Below, one piece after another: positions 15,779 through 23,661 of a DNA stretch of 23,715 nt (its first letter is position 1; each line of letters opens with the position of its first letter). The position numbers and the translations under genes are program-made. Under the pieces are notes generated by a model. It ran no database searches and was not told where the DNA came from. It was given only the letters and a program-made list of their open reading frames with translations. This DNA comes from JABDGC01 sp964466595. Lineage in GTDB: Bacteria > Pseudomonadota > Gammaproteobacteria > DSM-16500. Where the stretch lies: positions 1-23,715 of the forward strand of contig CAYXNR010000034.1 in the NCBI GenBank assembly GCA_964466595.1. Direction: 5' to 3'.

Positions 15779-16603
15779 CTAGCCTTCTACAAAAACATCA
15801 GGAAAAAGCGGCATACTTGGGTTTAAAGCATAGCCACTAAAATCCTTTACCCCACGCGACCGCAATAATTCCTCATCAATAAAAAAATGACCCGTAGTGC
15901 TTCGACTATCACTGCTTAAGATTTCATAAGCGGCATCAGCCATAATACTGGGTTTGCGGCTGGCTTGATAAACCTCCTTAGGGAAATTAACAGCAACAGC
16001 AGCTGTTGCAATGGTGGTTTTTGGCCACAAAGAATTGACGGCAATACCAGCCGACTTAAATTCTTCAGCAAGGCCGAGTGTACACATACTCATTCCATAT
16101 TTAGACATCGTATACGCCAGATAATCTTTGAACCATTTGGCCTGCATGTTTAAGGGCGGGGAAAGATTTAAAATATGGGGATTGTTGGCTTGTTGCAAAT
16201 GGGGAATGCAGGTTTGTGAACATAAAAAAGTGGCACGCGCATTCACCTGAGCAATTAAATCATAGCGTTTCATTGGTGTTTTTAAGGTAGGCGCAATAAA
16301 AATAGCTGAGGCATTATTCACTAAAATATCGAGACCGCCAAAGGTTTTAACAGCCTGACTAACAGCAGCCTGCACCATTTCATCTTGACGCACATCCACC
16401 TGAAGGGGCAAAGCCTTGCCGCCGGCTTCTTCTACTTCTTTCGCCACGCTGTGAATTGTTCCTTCTAAAGAAGGATGTTGCTCAGTTGTTTTAGCCGCCA
16501 AGACTATTTTGGCACCATCACGCGCACAACGTAAGGCGATTTCACGACCAATGCCACGACTCGCACCGGTAATAAATATCACCTTATCCTTTAACTTAGA
16601 CAT
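15779..16603 (-). CDS. Short-chain dehydrogenase/reductase, HSDL2-like
   Basis: A 274-residue SDR enzyme. It has the nucleotide-binding motif TGASRGIG (12-19), NNAS (96-99), catalytic Ser148 (NLSPPLN) and the Tyr164-x3-Lys168 pair (AYTMSKYGMS). Characteristic HSDL2-branch stretches are present: HPSLEGTI, VNSLWPKTTIATAA and TGHFFIDEELL. It lacks the C-terminal sterol-carrier domain of animal HSDL2. An Ala38-Lys39 pair at the end of the second strand suggests NADP. The substrate is unknown; a fatty-acyl or ketone compound is plausible from the family. The ATG follows AAAGGAGAG closely. It starts about 50 bp after pilX on the same strand and may be read through from the pilin genes, though no functional link is evident. 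Confidence 0.9.
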   Translation of the reverse strand: MSKLKDKVIFITGASRGIGREIALRCARDGAKIVLAAKTTEQHPSLEGTIHSVAKEVEEAGGKALPLQVDVRQDEMVQAAVSQAVKTFGGLDILVNNASAIFIAPTLKTPMKRYDLIAQVNARATFLCSQTCIPHLQQANNPHILNLSPPLNMQAKWFKDYLAYTMSKYGMSMCTLGLAEEFKSAGIAVNSLWPKTTIATAAVAVNFPKEVYQASRKPSIMADAAYEILSSDSRSTTGHFFIDEELLRSRGVKDFSGYALNPSMPLFPDVFVEG

Positions 16604-16652
16604 TTCTACTCTCCTTTCAATTTAAATAAGGCTGCGACTTTGCGCAGTGAAT

Positions 16653-17183
16653 TCAGCTAAGCTGATACCACGATTGGGCTCCTGAGTCTACAAAATGCTG
16701 CTCGCTATCACAATGCCCTAAATTAAAATCTTCAGTCGCAAGCGTGCTTTGTAGAAGTACTCTCAAATTATCCTCATTTTCCTTCAGCAGTAAAAGCGTC
16801 AGACGATAATAAACAGCCTCTGCCTGCTTTTCTCCTCGAAGTTTGGCACAAGCATCTTTTCCAAGCGGCTCAACTACATAGTAAGCTCTCAAGCGAGTTG
16901 CTCTGCTTTGGCAGGCATGTTCAAACCACCAGGCTAGCGGATAAGTTGATAATTGCTGAGGAGAAAGCACCGATATAGAGCAAGTTCTTTTAATTTGCTG
17001 AATAGAAGTGCTCAGTTCTGCCAATATACGCTCTGCCTCATTTAATAAAAGCCGCTTCGCTTTTTGATCAGAGAGTAATTTTTCTGTTAAAAAAACCTCA
17101 TCTAGAGCAGTGAGCCCTAGCAGGGCAAAGACTTGCATAAACATTAAAACGGCTACAAGCACAAACCCTTTTTGTTTTTTCAT
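16653..17183 (-). CDS. pilX: PilX-like minor type IV pilin
   Basis: A 176-residue prepilin-like protein. A 6-residue basic leader, MKKQKG, precedes FVLVAVLMFMQVFALLGL, the hydrophobic N-terminal helix, with a prepilin peptidase cleavage expected after Gly6. Position +5 is Ala rather than Glu, as is usual for PilX/GspK-type tip subunits. The C-terminal globular part has four cysteines (in TCSIS, HACQS, DACAK and GHCDS) that could form two disulfides. The ATG overlaps the pilW stop by 4 bp. PilX helps prime pilus assembly at the inner membrane with PilV and PilW. The family call rests on the leader and gene order, since the globular part is divergent. Confidence 0.8.
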   Translation of the reverse strand: MKKQKGFVLVAVLMFMQVFALLGLTALDEVFLTEKLLSDQKAKRLLLNEAERILAELSTSIQQIKRTCSISVLSPQQLSTYPLAWWFEHACQSRATRLRAYYVVEPLGKDACAKLRGEKQAEAVYYRLTLLLLKENEDNLRVLLQSTLATEDFNLGHCDSEQHFVDSGAQSWYQLS

Positions 17184-18007
17184 GCAGACTGATTCCTTAA
17201 TATTACAAAATCATATTCCGTTTTTGTCAGCGCTTTTTGTCGCGCCTTGAGTTCGATAGAAAGGCCTGTATGATTTCTCACCTGATGAAACCTTATTTTT
17301 AGTTGCTGAATACCTTCGACCAGCTCTCTTTTTCGCCCGCTTCGATCTGTCCAATACAAAGCAAAAATTGCCTCTCCCCTAGGATCTCGTCGTTTTGTTT
17401 TCTCAACCGAATAGCTATTGATTTCCAGTGAACCGACTTCAGCCTCTATTCCATAGTGATAGCGCAGTGGTTGTCGAGTAATAATGATTTGGCGGTTCTT
17501 CTCTTTGAACTGTTTTTCTACTTGGAAAATATCAGCATGCTTACAATCAGAAATAATTAAAACTTCGCCAGGAGCAAAAGCTAAATCTGTCGACAGTTCC
17601 AAAACTGAGGATTCTGACCTTTGTTTTTGCAAAACAGCTGCTTCTACACTGCGATGTCTAATGGTGACTAGGGCTGAGTGAAGCTGATCCTGCCCTAGCT
17701 CTACTTGCTTGTTTGCATAAAAAGGATAGGCACTGTTATTGTTCAGCGGAAAATCGGCATCTAGCTGTGGACAACCGATAAAACCAGCCATTTCAAGCTC
17801 AGCATGCAGTCGTTGCAAAGCAAAACGAGCATGCTTGTGTAAGAGGCTTAAACTATTAAAAACCTCTTGTTGATGTTTTGTAGCAACAGAGATAAAAGAT
17901 AAAAGTAATACTAGCAATAAACTGAGCGTTAAACTGAGCAGCAACTCAATTAAAGTGAGCCCCGCCTGCTGTGAAAGCTTTATATGACAAACTGTGCTCT
18001 GAGACAT
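17180..18007 (-). CDS. pilW: PilW-like minor type IV pilin
   Basis: A 275-residue prepilin with the class III signal MSQSTVCHIKLSQQAG and then LTLIELLLSLTLSLLL. Cleavage is expected after Gly16, and Glu is at +5. The region from ~60 matches PilW layout (ALQRLHAELEMAGFIGCPQL), and Cys residues in GCPQ and SDCKH may pair. The C-terminal part ends in a Lys/Arg-rich strand. It overlaps pilV by 28 bp and pilX by 4 bp, so the three are co-translated. The start has a weak ribosome binding site, and no other ATG fits. PilW joins PilV and PilX in the initiation complex at the pilus tip. Confidence 0.85.
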   Translation of the reverse strand: MSQSTVCHIKLSQQAGLTLIELLLSLTLSLLLVLLLSFISVATKHQQEVFNSLSLLHKHARFALQRLHAELEMAGFIGCPQLDADFPLNNNSAYPFYANKQVELGQDQLHSALVTIRHRSVEAAVLQKQRSESSVLELSTDLAFAPGEVLIISDCKHADIFQVEKQFKEKNRQIIITRQPLRYHYGIEAEVGSLEINSYSVEKTKRRDPRGEAIFALYWTDRSGRKRELVEGIQQLKIRFHQVRNHTGLSIELKARQKALTKTEYDFVILRNQSA

Positions 18008-18342
18008 CCGGCTGTTTTCTCTTCTTTATTACCCCAGGAAAGCGTGATCAGATACACTGGATAAGTACCCGTGACCGAACCCAGACCCTGTGGCAGCAGT
18101 TCTTTGTTTTCCTGATTCCAAGCGAATAATTCGCCATTCAGGCCCCCTTGCACATCTAAAATGCGCAGCCTTTCTTCCATATTTTCGAGCTGTTGCTCTG
18201 CTAAGCTAGCAAAGTAAGCTTGTCGATATAAACGCAGAGCTTCAAGTTCCATCACATCCAAACCGAGAAGCAGGAGAGACAGTAAAAATAAACTAAGCAA
18301 GACTTCTATTAGACTGACTCCGGATGTTAAACTAGGACGCAT
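17980..18342 (-). CDS. pilV: PilV-like minor type IV pilin
   Basis: A 120-residue prepilin with the leader MRPSLTSG followed by VSLIEVLLSLFLLSLLLLG: cleavage after Gly8, Glu at +5. The sequence after the helix, LRLYRQAYFASLAEQQLENM, follows PilV proteins, and the globular domain is short. ATG 18342 is preferred over the earlier ATG at 18393, because it gives a proper short leader and has GAGG 9 bp upstream. It is the first gene of pilV-pilW-pilX. The divergent phhB starts only 27 bp away, so the pilin promoter must lie inside phhB. Confidence 0.82.
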   Translation of the reverse strand: MRPSLTSGVSLIEVLLSLFLLSLLLLGLDVMELEALRLYRQAYFASLAEQQLENMEERLRILDVQGGLNGELFAWNQENKELLPQGLGSVTGTYPVYLITLSWGNKEEKTAGCLRAQFVI

Positions 18343-18369
18343 GACTTCTGACCTCAAAAGGATAAAAAA

Positions 18370-18735
18370 ATGGACAAGCTGCGCAGCAAACACTGCCTAC
18401 CCTGTGAGGGCGGCGTTCCCGCACTCGATGTGGAAACGATTAAAAAAAATTTAAAACAACTGGGGAGTGAGTGGCAGGCCAGCGAGGATTACAAGAAAAT
18501 AATAAAGGATTTTCATTTTAAGAATTATTATCAAACAATGGCCTTTGTCAATGCCATTGCCTGGATGGCACATCGAGAAAATCACCATCCTGATTTAGAA
18601 GTAGGTTATAATCACTGTCGCGTTCAGTATAGCACGCATGCAGTAGATGGGCTGACTGAAAATGATTTTATCTGTGCACAGCAAGTGGAAAGTTTGAATG
18701 AGCCTTTGGAAGTAAATGCTTGTTCTATTAAATAA
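18370..18735 (+). CDS. phhB: Pterin-4-alpha-carbinolamine dehydratase
   Basis: A 121-residue enzyme that dehydrates 4a-hydroxytetrahydrobiopterin, recycling the cofactor of phenylalanine hydroxylase. The family motif is clear: NHHPDLEVGYNHCRVQYSTH (71-90) followed by GLTENDF. The catalytic histidines are His72, His73 and His90. The N-terminal ~20 residues with two Cys (CLPC) precede the usual start of the fold and are common in bacterial members. AAAGGA lies 7 bp before the ATG. No phenylalanine hydroxylase gene is in the window, so a cofactor role is inferred from the family. It is divergent from pilV and faces serC across a large inverted repeat. Confidence 0.93.
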   Translation: MDKLRSKHCLPCEGGVPALDVETIKKNLKQLGSEWQASEDYKKIIKDFHFKNYYQTMAFVNAIAWMAHRENHHPDLEVGYNHCRVQYSTHAVDGLTENDFICAQQVESLNEPLEVNACSIK

Positions 18736-18760
18736 TCACAAAGAATGAGGCAGGCCTCCT

Positions 18761-18961
18761 GAACGCAGCACTGTCATCCTAAACGCAGCACTGTCATCCT
18801 AAACGCAGCACTGTCATCCTGAACGCAGCACTGTCATCCTGAACGAAGTGAAGGATCTATTACTAAAATACTGAGATCCTTCGCTGCGCTCAGGATGACA
18901 GTGCTGCGTTCAGGATGACAGTGCTGCGTTCAGGATGACAGTGTTGCTTCGCTCAAGATGA
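18761..18961. repeat. Large inverted repeat made of 20-bp tandem units
   Basis: The left arm is four 20-bp units, (g/a)aacgcagcactgtcatcct, at 18761-18840, then GAAGGATCT (18850-18858). After a 15-nt loop (18859-18873) the right arm starts with AGATCCTTC (18874-18882). It continues with three complementary units at 18883-18942 and a degenerate fourth. The arms are almost perfectly complementary over ~80 bp. It fills the 233-bp gap between the convergent phhB and serC and may stop transcription from both sides. The same unit appears at 21-108. The core (tgtcatcctgaacg.agtgaaggatct) is of a type seen in intergenic regions of many bacteria. Confidence 0.92.
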
Positions 18962-18968
18962 AATGTTA

Positions 18969-20060
18969 CTAAGCATTCCGTTTAGCAAAATCAATCATAA
19001 ACTCTACCAAGCAATCAACTCCTTCTTCTGGCATGGCATTATAAATGCTAGCACGGCAGCCGCCGGCTACGCGATGTCCCCGTAAATTAGCTAAGCCTGC
19101 TTGGGTAGCTTGTCTTAAAAAATCATCTGTTAACTCTTCTCGTTTCAGACTAAAAACAACATTTAAAAGAGCTCGGCAAGCGGGATCAATTTTATTAACA
19201 TAAAAATCGCTATGCTGATCTATACAAGTATAGAGTTTTTTAGCCTTACGTTGATTACGTTCGCCAATCACTTTCAAGCCCCCCTGTCGCTTGATCCAGG
19301 CTAAAACGAGACCGGCAAAATAAATAGCATAGGTAGGCGGCGTATTATAACAAGATTTATATTCCACATGAGCTTGATAACTGTAAAGTACAGGGGTAAA
19401 GGCTAAGGGCTCTTTTACTAAATCTTCTCGAATGATCACAATAGTAATGCCTGCCTGACCGACATTTTTTTGGGCGCCGGCATAAATTAAGCTAAATTGA
19501 TTTACCTCGATGGGGCGAGAAAGAATAGATGAGGTCATATCAGCGACCAAGGGTACATTACCTAGCTGAGGAACCCAATGAAACTCGATGCCATCTACAG
19601 TTTCATTGGGGGTATAATGCAGATAAGCAGCTTTGGGAGTCATTTTCCATTCATCTTGCAAAGGTAGGCGATGTCTGCCATCTTCGACAATCGTCTGCCC
19701 AGCTACATTAATATCACCATAGCGCTTAGCCTCGACCACAGCCTTATGAGACCAGATGCCGGTTTCTATATAATCTGCTCGTTTATTATCTTCGCTGAGT
19801 AAATTAAGCGGTACCATCGAAAATTGGCTTGAGGCACCACCGGCAACAAATAGAACCTGATAATGAGAAGGAATTCCTAAAATTTCACGTAGATCAGCTT
19901 CAACTTGTTCTAAAACTGCTTGAAACTCTGGCCCTCGATGTCCAAGCTCCATAATAGACATGCCTAAACCATGCCAATCCAACATTTCTTCTTGTGCTTG
20001 ACGAAGCACCTCTTCTGGCATCATGGCAGGACCGGCACTAAAATTATAAACACGACTCAT
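18969..20060 (-). CDS. serC: Phosphoserine aminotransferase
   Basis: A cytosolic PLP aminotransferase that converts 3-phosphohydroxypyruvate and glutamate to phosphoserine; it also acts in pyridoxal phosphate synthesis. The 363 residues match E. coli SerC (362). Motifs are RVYNFSAGPAMMP (3-15), MELGHRG (37-43), FVAGGASSQF (71-80), TSSILSRPI (176-184), and PLP-lysine Lys198 in GAQKNVG. The C-terminal end has RGHRVAGGCRASIYNAMP. The open frame extends to 20117, but ATG 20060 is chosen: GAGGA lies 6-7 bp upstream and the conserved N-terminus starts there. It is divergent from prpB. Confidence 0.97.
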   Translation of the reverse strand: MSRVYNFSAGPAMMPEEVLRQAQEEMLDWHGLGMSIMELGHRGPEFQAVLEQVEADLREILGIPSHYQVLFVAGGASSQFSMVPLNLLSEDNKRADYIETGIWSHKAVVEAKRYGDINVAGQTIVEDGRHRLPLQDEWKMTPKAAYLHYTPNETVDGIEFHWVPQLGNVPLVADMTSSILSRPIEVNQFSLIYAGAQKNVGQAGITIVIIREDLVKEPLAFTPVLYSYQAHVEYKSCYNTPPTYAIYFAGLVLAWIKRQGGLKVIGERNQRKAKKLYTCIDQHSDFYVNKIDPACRALLNVVFSLKREELTDDFLRQATQAGLANLRGHRVAGGCRASIYNAMPEEGVDCLVEFMIDFAKRNA

Positions 20061-20134
20061 AAACTTCCTCACTTTTTTCGATGTTCCCTTAACAAAATAG
20101 CAATTAAAGACCAACATTTAGGATGGGATTGTTT

Positions 20135-20153
20135 CTTTAATTAAAGCTATAAT
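20135..20153 (+). promoter_or_regulatory. -10 box and palindrome upstream of prpBCD
   Basis: A perfect TATAAT (20148-20153) is preceded at once by the 12-bp palindrome CTTTAATTAAAG (20135-20146). No good -35 box sits 16-18 bp upstream, which would fit activator-dependent transcription. A transcript from here begins near 20160, which excludes the ATG at 20155 as the prpB start. Confidence 0.4.
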
Positions 20154-20190
20154 AATGCTGTTTACCCCTCTACTGCAAGGAGCCTTTAGG

Positions 20191-21075
20191 ATGAAATTAA
20201 AAAGCGCAGGAACTCGCTTCCGGGAAGCCCTAGCACAGGAACAACCACTACAAATTGTCGGCACACCCAATGCCTATACGGCCCTCTTGGCCAAACAGAG
20301 TGGCTTCACCGCGCTTTATCTTTCCGGGGCCGGCGTTGCTAATCTTTCTTTTGGACTCCCGGACTTAGCCCTCACCCATCTAGGCGATGTGCTGGAGGAT
20401 GCACGACGTATTACTAGCGTTACCTCACTCCCTCTCCTCGTCGATTTAGATACCGGTTGGGGTCATGCCTTTACTATTGAACGGGCTATCAAAGAAATGA
20501 GCCGCGCTGGCGTTGCAGCTGTTCACCTCGAAGATCAGGTACAGGCTAAACGTTGCGGTCATCGTCCGGGTAAATTACTCGTCGATACCGCCGAAATGGT
20601 CGATCGTCTTCAAGCCGCCTTAGCGGCCAGACTCGATTCGAGCTTGATTATTATGGCACGTACAGATGCGCTCGCCGCGGAAGGTTTAGAAAAAACAATT
20701 AAACGTTTAAGCACCTATGTAGAAGCCGGTGCTGATATGGTCTTTCTGGAAGGGGCAAGAACACTCAATGATTATCGTGCTATCACGCAAGTCATTCAGG
20801 TGCCGGTTCTTGCGAATATGACAGAATTTGGAGTGAGCCCCTTATTCACAACACAGGAATTAGCGGAAGTCGGCGTAAAAATGGTACTGTACCCACTCAC
20901 TGCTTTCCGCGCGATGAGCCAAGCTGCTCTGAAAGTCTTTCGCAGCTTGCGAGAACAAGGCACACAAAAAAATCTTCTTTCGGAAATGCAAACGCGGGAA
21001 GAATTATATGACATTTTAGATTATCATCGCTATGAAAAATTTTTGGATCAACTTCATTCAGGAAAAAAATCATGA
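20191..21075 (+). CDS. prpB: 2-methylisocitrate lyase
   Basis: Last enzyme of the methylcitrate cycle; it splits 2-methylisocitrate to pyruvate and succinate. The 294 residues match E. coli PrpB (296). The active-site loop is KRCGHRPGK with Cys122, the metal-binding strand is LLVDLDTGWG (Asp85, Asp87), and HLEDQ (112-116) and MARTDA are also present. ATG 20191 is chosen because AAGGAG lies 8 bp upstream; an in-frame ATG at 20155 sits beside the -10 box. The TGA stop overlaps the prpC start (ATGA). The Cys-Gly-His loop is shared with isocitrate lyase, but length and context point to PrpB. Confidence 0.95.
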   Translation: MKLKSAGTRFREALAQEQPLQIVGTPNAYTALLAKQSGFTALYLSGAGVANLSFGLPDLALTHLGDVLEDARRITSVTSLPLLVDLDTGWGHAFTIERAIKEMSRAGVAAVHLEDQVQAKRCGHRPGKLLVDTAEMVDRLQAALAARLDSSLIIMARTDALAAEGLEKTIKRLSTYVEAGADMVFLEGARTLNDYRAITQVIQVPVLANMTEFGVSPLFTTQELAEVGVKMVLYPLTAFRAMSQAALKVFRSLREQGTQKNLLSEMQTREELYDILDYHRYEKFLDQLHSGKKS

Positions 21076-22190
21076 TTACCAAAGCGAGCGGTCTTGAAGG
21101 TGTGATTGTTGGAGATACTGCTATTTGCACCGTTGGAAAAGCAGGCCTGGGACTCAACTATCGAGGCTATTCCATCGATGATTTAGCCTTACAAGCTTCT
21201 TTTGAAGAGGTCGCTTATCTTCTATTATATGGAAAATTGCCAACTGCAGAAGAATTACAGCGCTATCAGCAAACACTCCTTACAAAACGAGCCCTACCTG
21301 CCGCCTTAAAAACAGTACTGGAACTGATTCCTGCTTCTGCTCATCCAATGGATGTGCTGCGTACTGGCTGCTCTTTTCTCGGCACCCTGGAGCCAGAAAC
21401 GAAACAACATGGGCCCCTCGAAGTAGCAAACCGTTTACTAGCCTGCCTACCCAGCATGCTGCTTTACTGGTATCACTTCCACCAACAAGGACTGCGTCTT
21501 GAAACCGAGAGTACTGAAGAAACAATTGCCGGCTATTTTCTTTCTCTTTTATATCAACAAGCGCCGCCTGAAAACTTTCGTCGTGCTTTTGATGTTTCCT
21601 TAATTCTTTATGCAGAACATGAATTGAATGCTTCCACCTTTGCTGCTCGGGTGACGACTTCCACCGAAGCCGATTTTTATTCTGCTCTCGTATCTGGTAT
21701 TGGCACCCTACGTGGCCCTTTGCATGGCGGAGCCAATGAGGCAGCAATGGAACTGATTCAACAATTTAAAACGCCTGAAGAAGCTGAAGCAAAAATTAAA
21801 GCGATGCTAGCCCATAAAGTTAAAATTATGGGCTTTGGTCATCGTGTTTATAAAGATTCTGATCCGCGCTCCGATCTCATTAAAGCTTGGTCAAAGCAGC
21901 TGGCACAAGAAGCAGCGGATGGCTATTTGTTTGCAGTCTCTGAACGAATTGAACAGGTGCTACGAGAAGAGAAAAAATTATTTCCCAATCTCGACTTTTA
22001 CAGCGCAACGACCTATCATTTTTGCAACATCCCAACCTTCTTATTTACGCCTATCTTTGTCCTCGCTCGAATCACAGGCTGGAGTGCACATATTCTGGAG
22101 CAGCGTTCTCATAACAGGCTCATCCGACCAGAAGCAACTTATGTTGGTCCCGAAGAACAGGCTTTCACTCCCCTAGAAGCAAGAGGATAA
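21072..22190 (+). CDS. prpC: 2-methylcitrate synthase
   Basis: Condenses propionyl-CoA with oxaloacetate to 2-methylcitrate. The 372 residues are the length of the short, non-allosteric citrate synthase branch typical of PrpC. The catalytic triad of the superfamily is His218 (GPLHGGANE), His257 (GFGHRVYK) and Asp308 (NLDFYSA). HELNAST (183-189) and the C-terminal arginines in SAHILEQR are also present. Its position between prpB and prpD supports 2-methylcitrate rather than citrate as the main product. It is translationally coupled to prpB by an ATGA overlap and followed by prpD after 4 bp. Confidence 0.95.
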   Translation: MITKASGLEGVIVGDTAICTVGKAGLGLNYRGYSIDDLALQASFEEVAYLLLYGKLPTAEELQRYQQTLLTKRALPAALKTVLELIPASAHPMDVLRTGCSFLGTLEPETKQHGPLEVANRLLACLPSMLLYWYHFHQQGLRLETESTEETIAGYFLSLLYQQAPPENFRRAFDVSLILYAEHELNASTFAARVTTSTEADFYSALVSGIGTLRGPLHGGANEAAMELIQQFKTPEEAEAKIKAMLAHKVKIMGFGHRVYKDSDPRSDLIKAWSKQLAQEAADGYLFAVSERIEQVLREEKKLFPNLDFYSATTYHFCNIPTFLFTPIFVLARITGWSAHILEQRSHNRLIRPEATYVGPEEQAFTPLEARG

Positions 22191-22194
22191 GGCT

Positions 22195-23640
22195 ATGTTA
22201 AGCCCTCCTAGCAGTGAAAATCTTCGCCCCGCCTTTGATGAAGAATTAATTGCCATTGCCGCTTATCTGAGTCAACCTATTCATAGTGAATTGGCCTATT
22301 CCACAGCAGCTTATTGTTTAATGGATGCCCTCGGCTGCGCCATCTTGGCTTTACAATATCCTGAATGCAGTAAATTGCTGGGACCACTTATTCCTGGCAC
22401 CATTGTGCCTGCGGGCGCACGCGTCCCTGGCACACACTATATTCTTGATCCGGTGCAAGCAGCTTTTAATATCGGCACCCTCATCCGTTGGTTAGATTAT
22501 AATGATACCTGGCTCGCTGCAGAATGGGGACATCCTTCTGATAACCTAGGCGCTATTCTAGCTGTCGCTGATTATCAAAGCCAACAACTGCTCTTACAAA
22601 AAAAAGAACCGCTGCGCATTCGGGCTATTTTAACAGCCATGATTCAGGCCTACGAAATCCAAGGCATTTTAGCCTTAGAAAATAGCTTTAACAAACTGGG
22701 CTTAGATCATGTTGTTCTTGTCAAAATTGCTTCTGCCGCCCTCGCCTCCAAGCTTTTAGGTGGGACCAAAGAAGAAGTGATTCAAACTCTCTCTCAGGCC
22801 TGGCTTGATGGACCAAGCCTCAGAACCTATCGGCATGCACCTAATACGGGCTCACGAAAATCCTGGGCAGCCGGCGATGCGACGAGCCGTGCGGTTTTTC
22901 TAGCTTGGCTCACCCAACGTGGTGAAAGAGGCTACCCCAGCGCCTTAACAGCCAAAACCTGGGGTTTTTACGATTCTACTCTTCGCGGACAGTCTTTAAA
23001 AAGATCTCGACCTTATCATTCCTATGTCATGGAAAATATTTTATTTAAAGTAGCCTTTCCCGCTGAATTTCATGCCCAAACCGCTGTTGAATGCGCTTTC
23101 AAGTTACACCCACTCATGAAGGGTAGGCTTCAACAAATTGAAAAAATAGAATTAAGCACTCAAGAATCTGCCTTGCGGATTATTAACAAAACGGGCCCGC
23201 TTCATAATCCCGCGGATCGCGACCACTGCATTCAATATATGGTCGCCGTTGCGCTTGTTAAGGGAAATTTAAAAGCCGAATATTATGAGGATAGTTTCGC
23301 AAAGGATCCCTCCATCGATTTTTTGCGCTCCAAAATACAGGTTCAAGAAAACTCACAATTTTCTTTAGACTATCTTGATCCGGATAAGCGTTCCATTGCT
23401 AACAGCCTACAAGTTTTTTTCGTAGACGGCTCTTCTACCGAAAAAGTGAGCATTGAATATCCCCTCGGGCATCCACAAAGACGCCAGGAAGCTATTCCAC
23501 TACTTTTTGAGAAATTCAAAAATAATTTAGCTTCTCATTATAAGCAAGCAACAGTCGACAAAGTGACTGCCCTTTTTAGGGATCAAGCAGCTCTAGAAGA
23601 CCTGCCGCTTACTACTTTTATGGAATTATTTATTCCTTAA
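22195..23640 (+). CDS. prpD: 2-methylcitrate dehydratase
   Basis: Dehydrates 2-methylcitrate to 2-methyl-cis-aconitate. The 481 residues match E. coli PrpD (483), so the gene is complete. Recognisable segments of the MmgE/PrpD family are YCLMDALGCAILAL (40-53), RWLDYNDTW (98-106), WGHPSDNLGAILAVADY (111-127), HAPNTGSRKSWAAGDA and the C-terminal PLGHPQRR. AGAGGAT lies about 8 bp before the ATG. It closes the prpB-prpC-prpD block. Hydration of the product needs aconitase, not encoded here. Confidence 0.95.
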   Translation: MLSPPSSENLRPAFDEELIAIAAYLSQPIHSELAYSTAAYCLMDALGCAILALQYPECSKLLGPLIPGTIVPAGARVPGTHYILDPVQAAFNIGTLIRWLDYNDTWLAAEWGHPSDNLGAILAVADYQSQQLLLQKKEPLRIRAILTAMIQAYEIQGILALENSFNKLGLDHVVLVKIASAALASKLLGGTKEEVIQTLSQAWLDGPSLRTYRHAPNTGSRKSWAAGDATSRAVFLAWLTQRGERGYPSALTAKTWGFYDSTLRGQSLKRSRPYHSYVMENILFKVAFPAEFHAQTAVECAFKLHPLMKGRLQQIEKIELSTQESALRIINKTGPLHNPADRDHCIQYMVAVALVKGNLKAEYYEDSFAKDPSIDFLRSKIQVQENSQFSLDYLDPDKRSIANSLQVFFVDGSSTEKVSIEYPLGHPQRRQEAIPLLFEKFKNNLASHYKQATVDKVTALFRDQAALEDLPLTTFMELFIP

Positions 23641-23661
23641 AATATATTCGCATCAAGTGCC

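Noticed and set aside
16628..16646. Hairpin between pilX and the dehydrogenase gene (CTGCG/CGCAG)
   Set aside because: A 5-bp stem with no T-tract on the minus strand is not enough to call a terminator.
18761..18942. CRISPR array
   Set aside because: The 20-bp units are directly adjacent with no spacers, and the second half is the reverse complement of the first.
21280..21747. 155-codon open frame on the minus strand within prpC
   Set aside because: It is antisense to a clear citrate synthase family gene and has no recognisable protein features.
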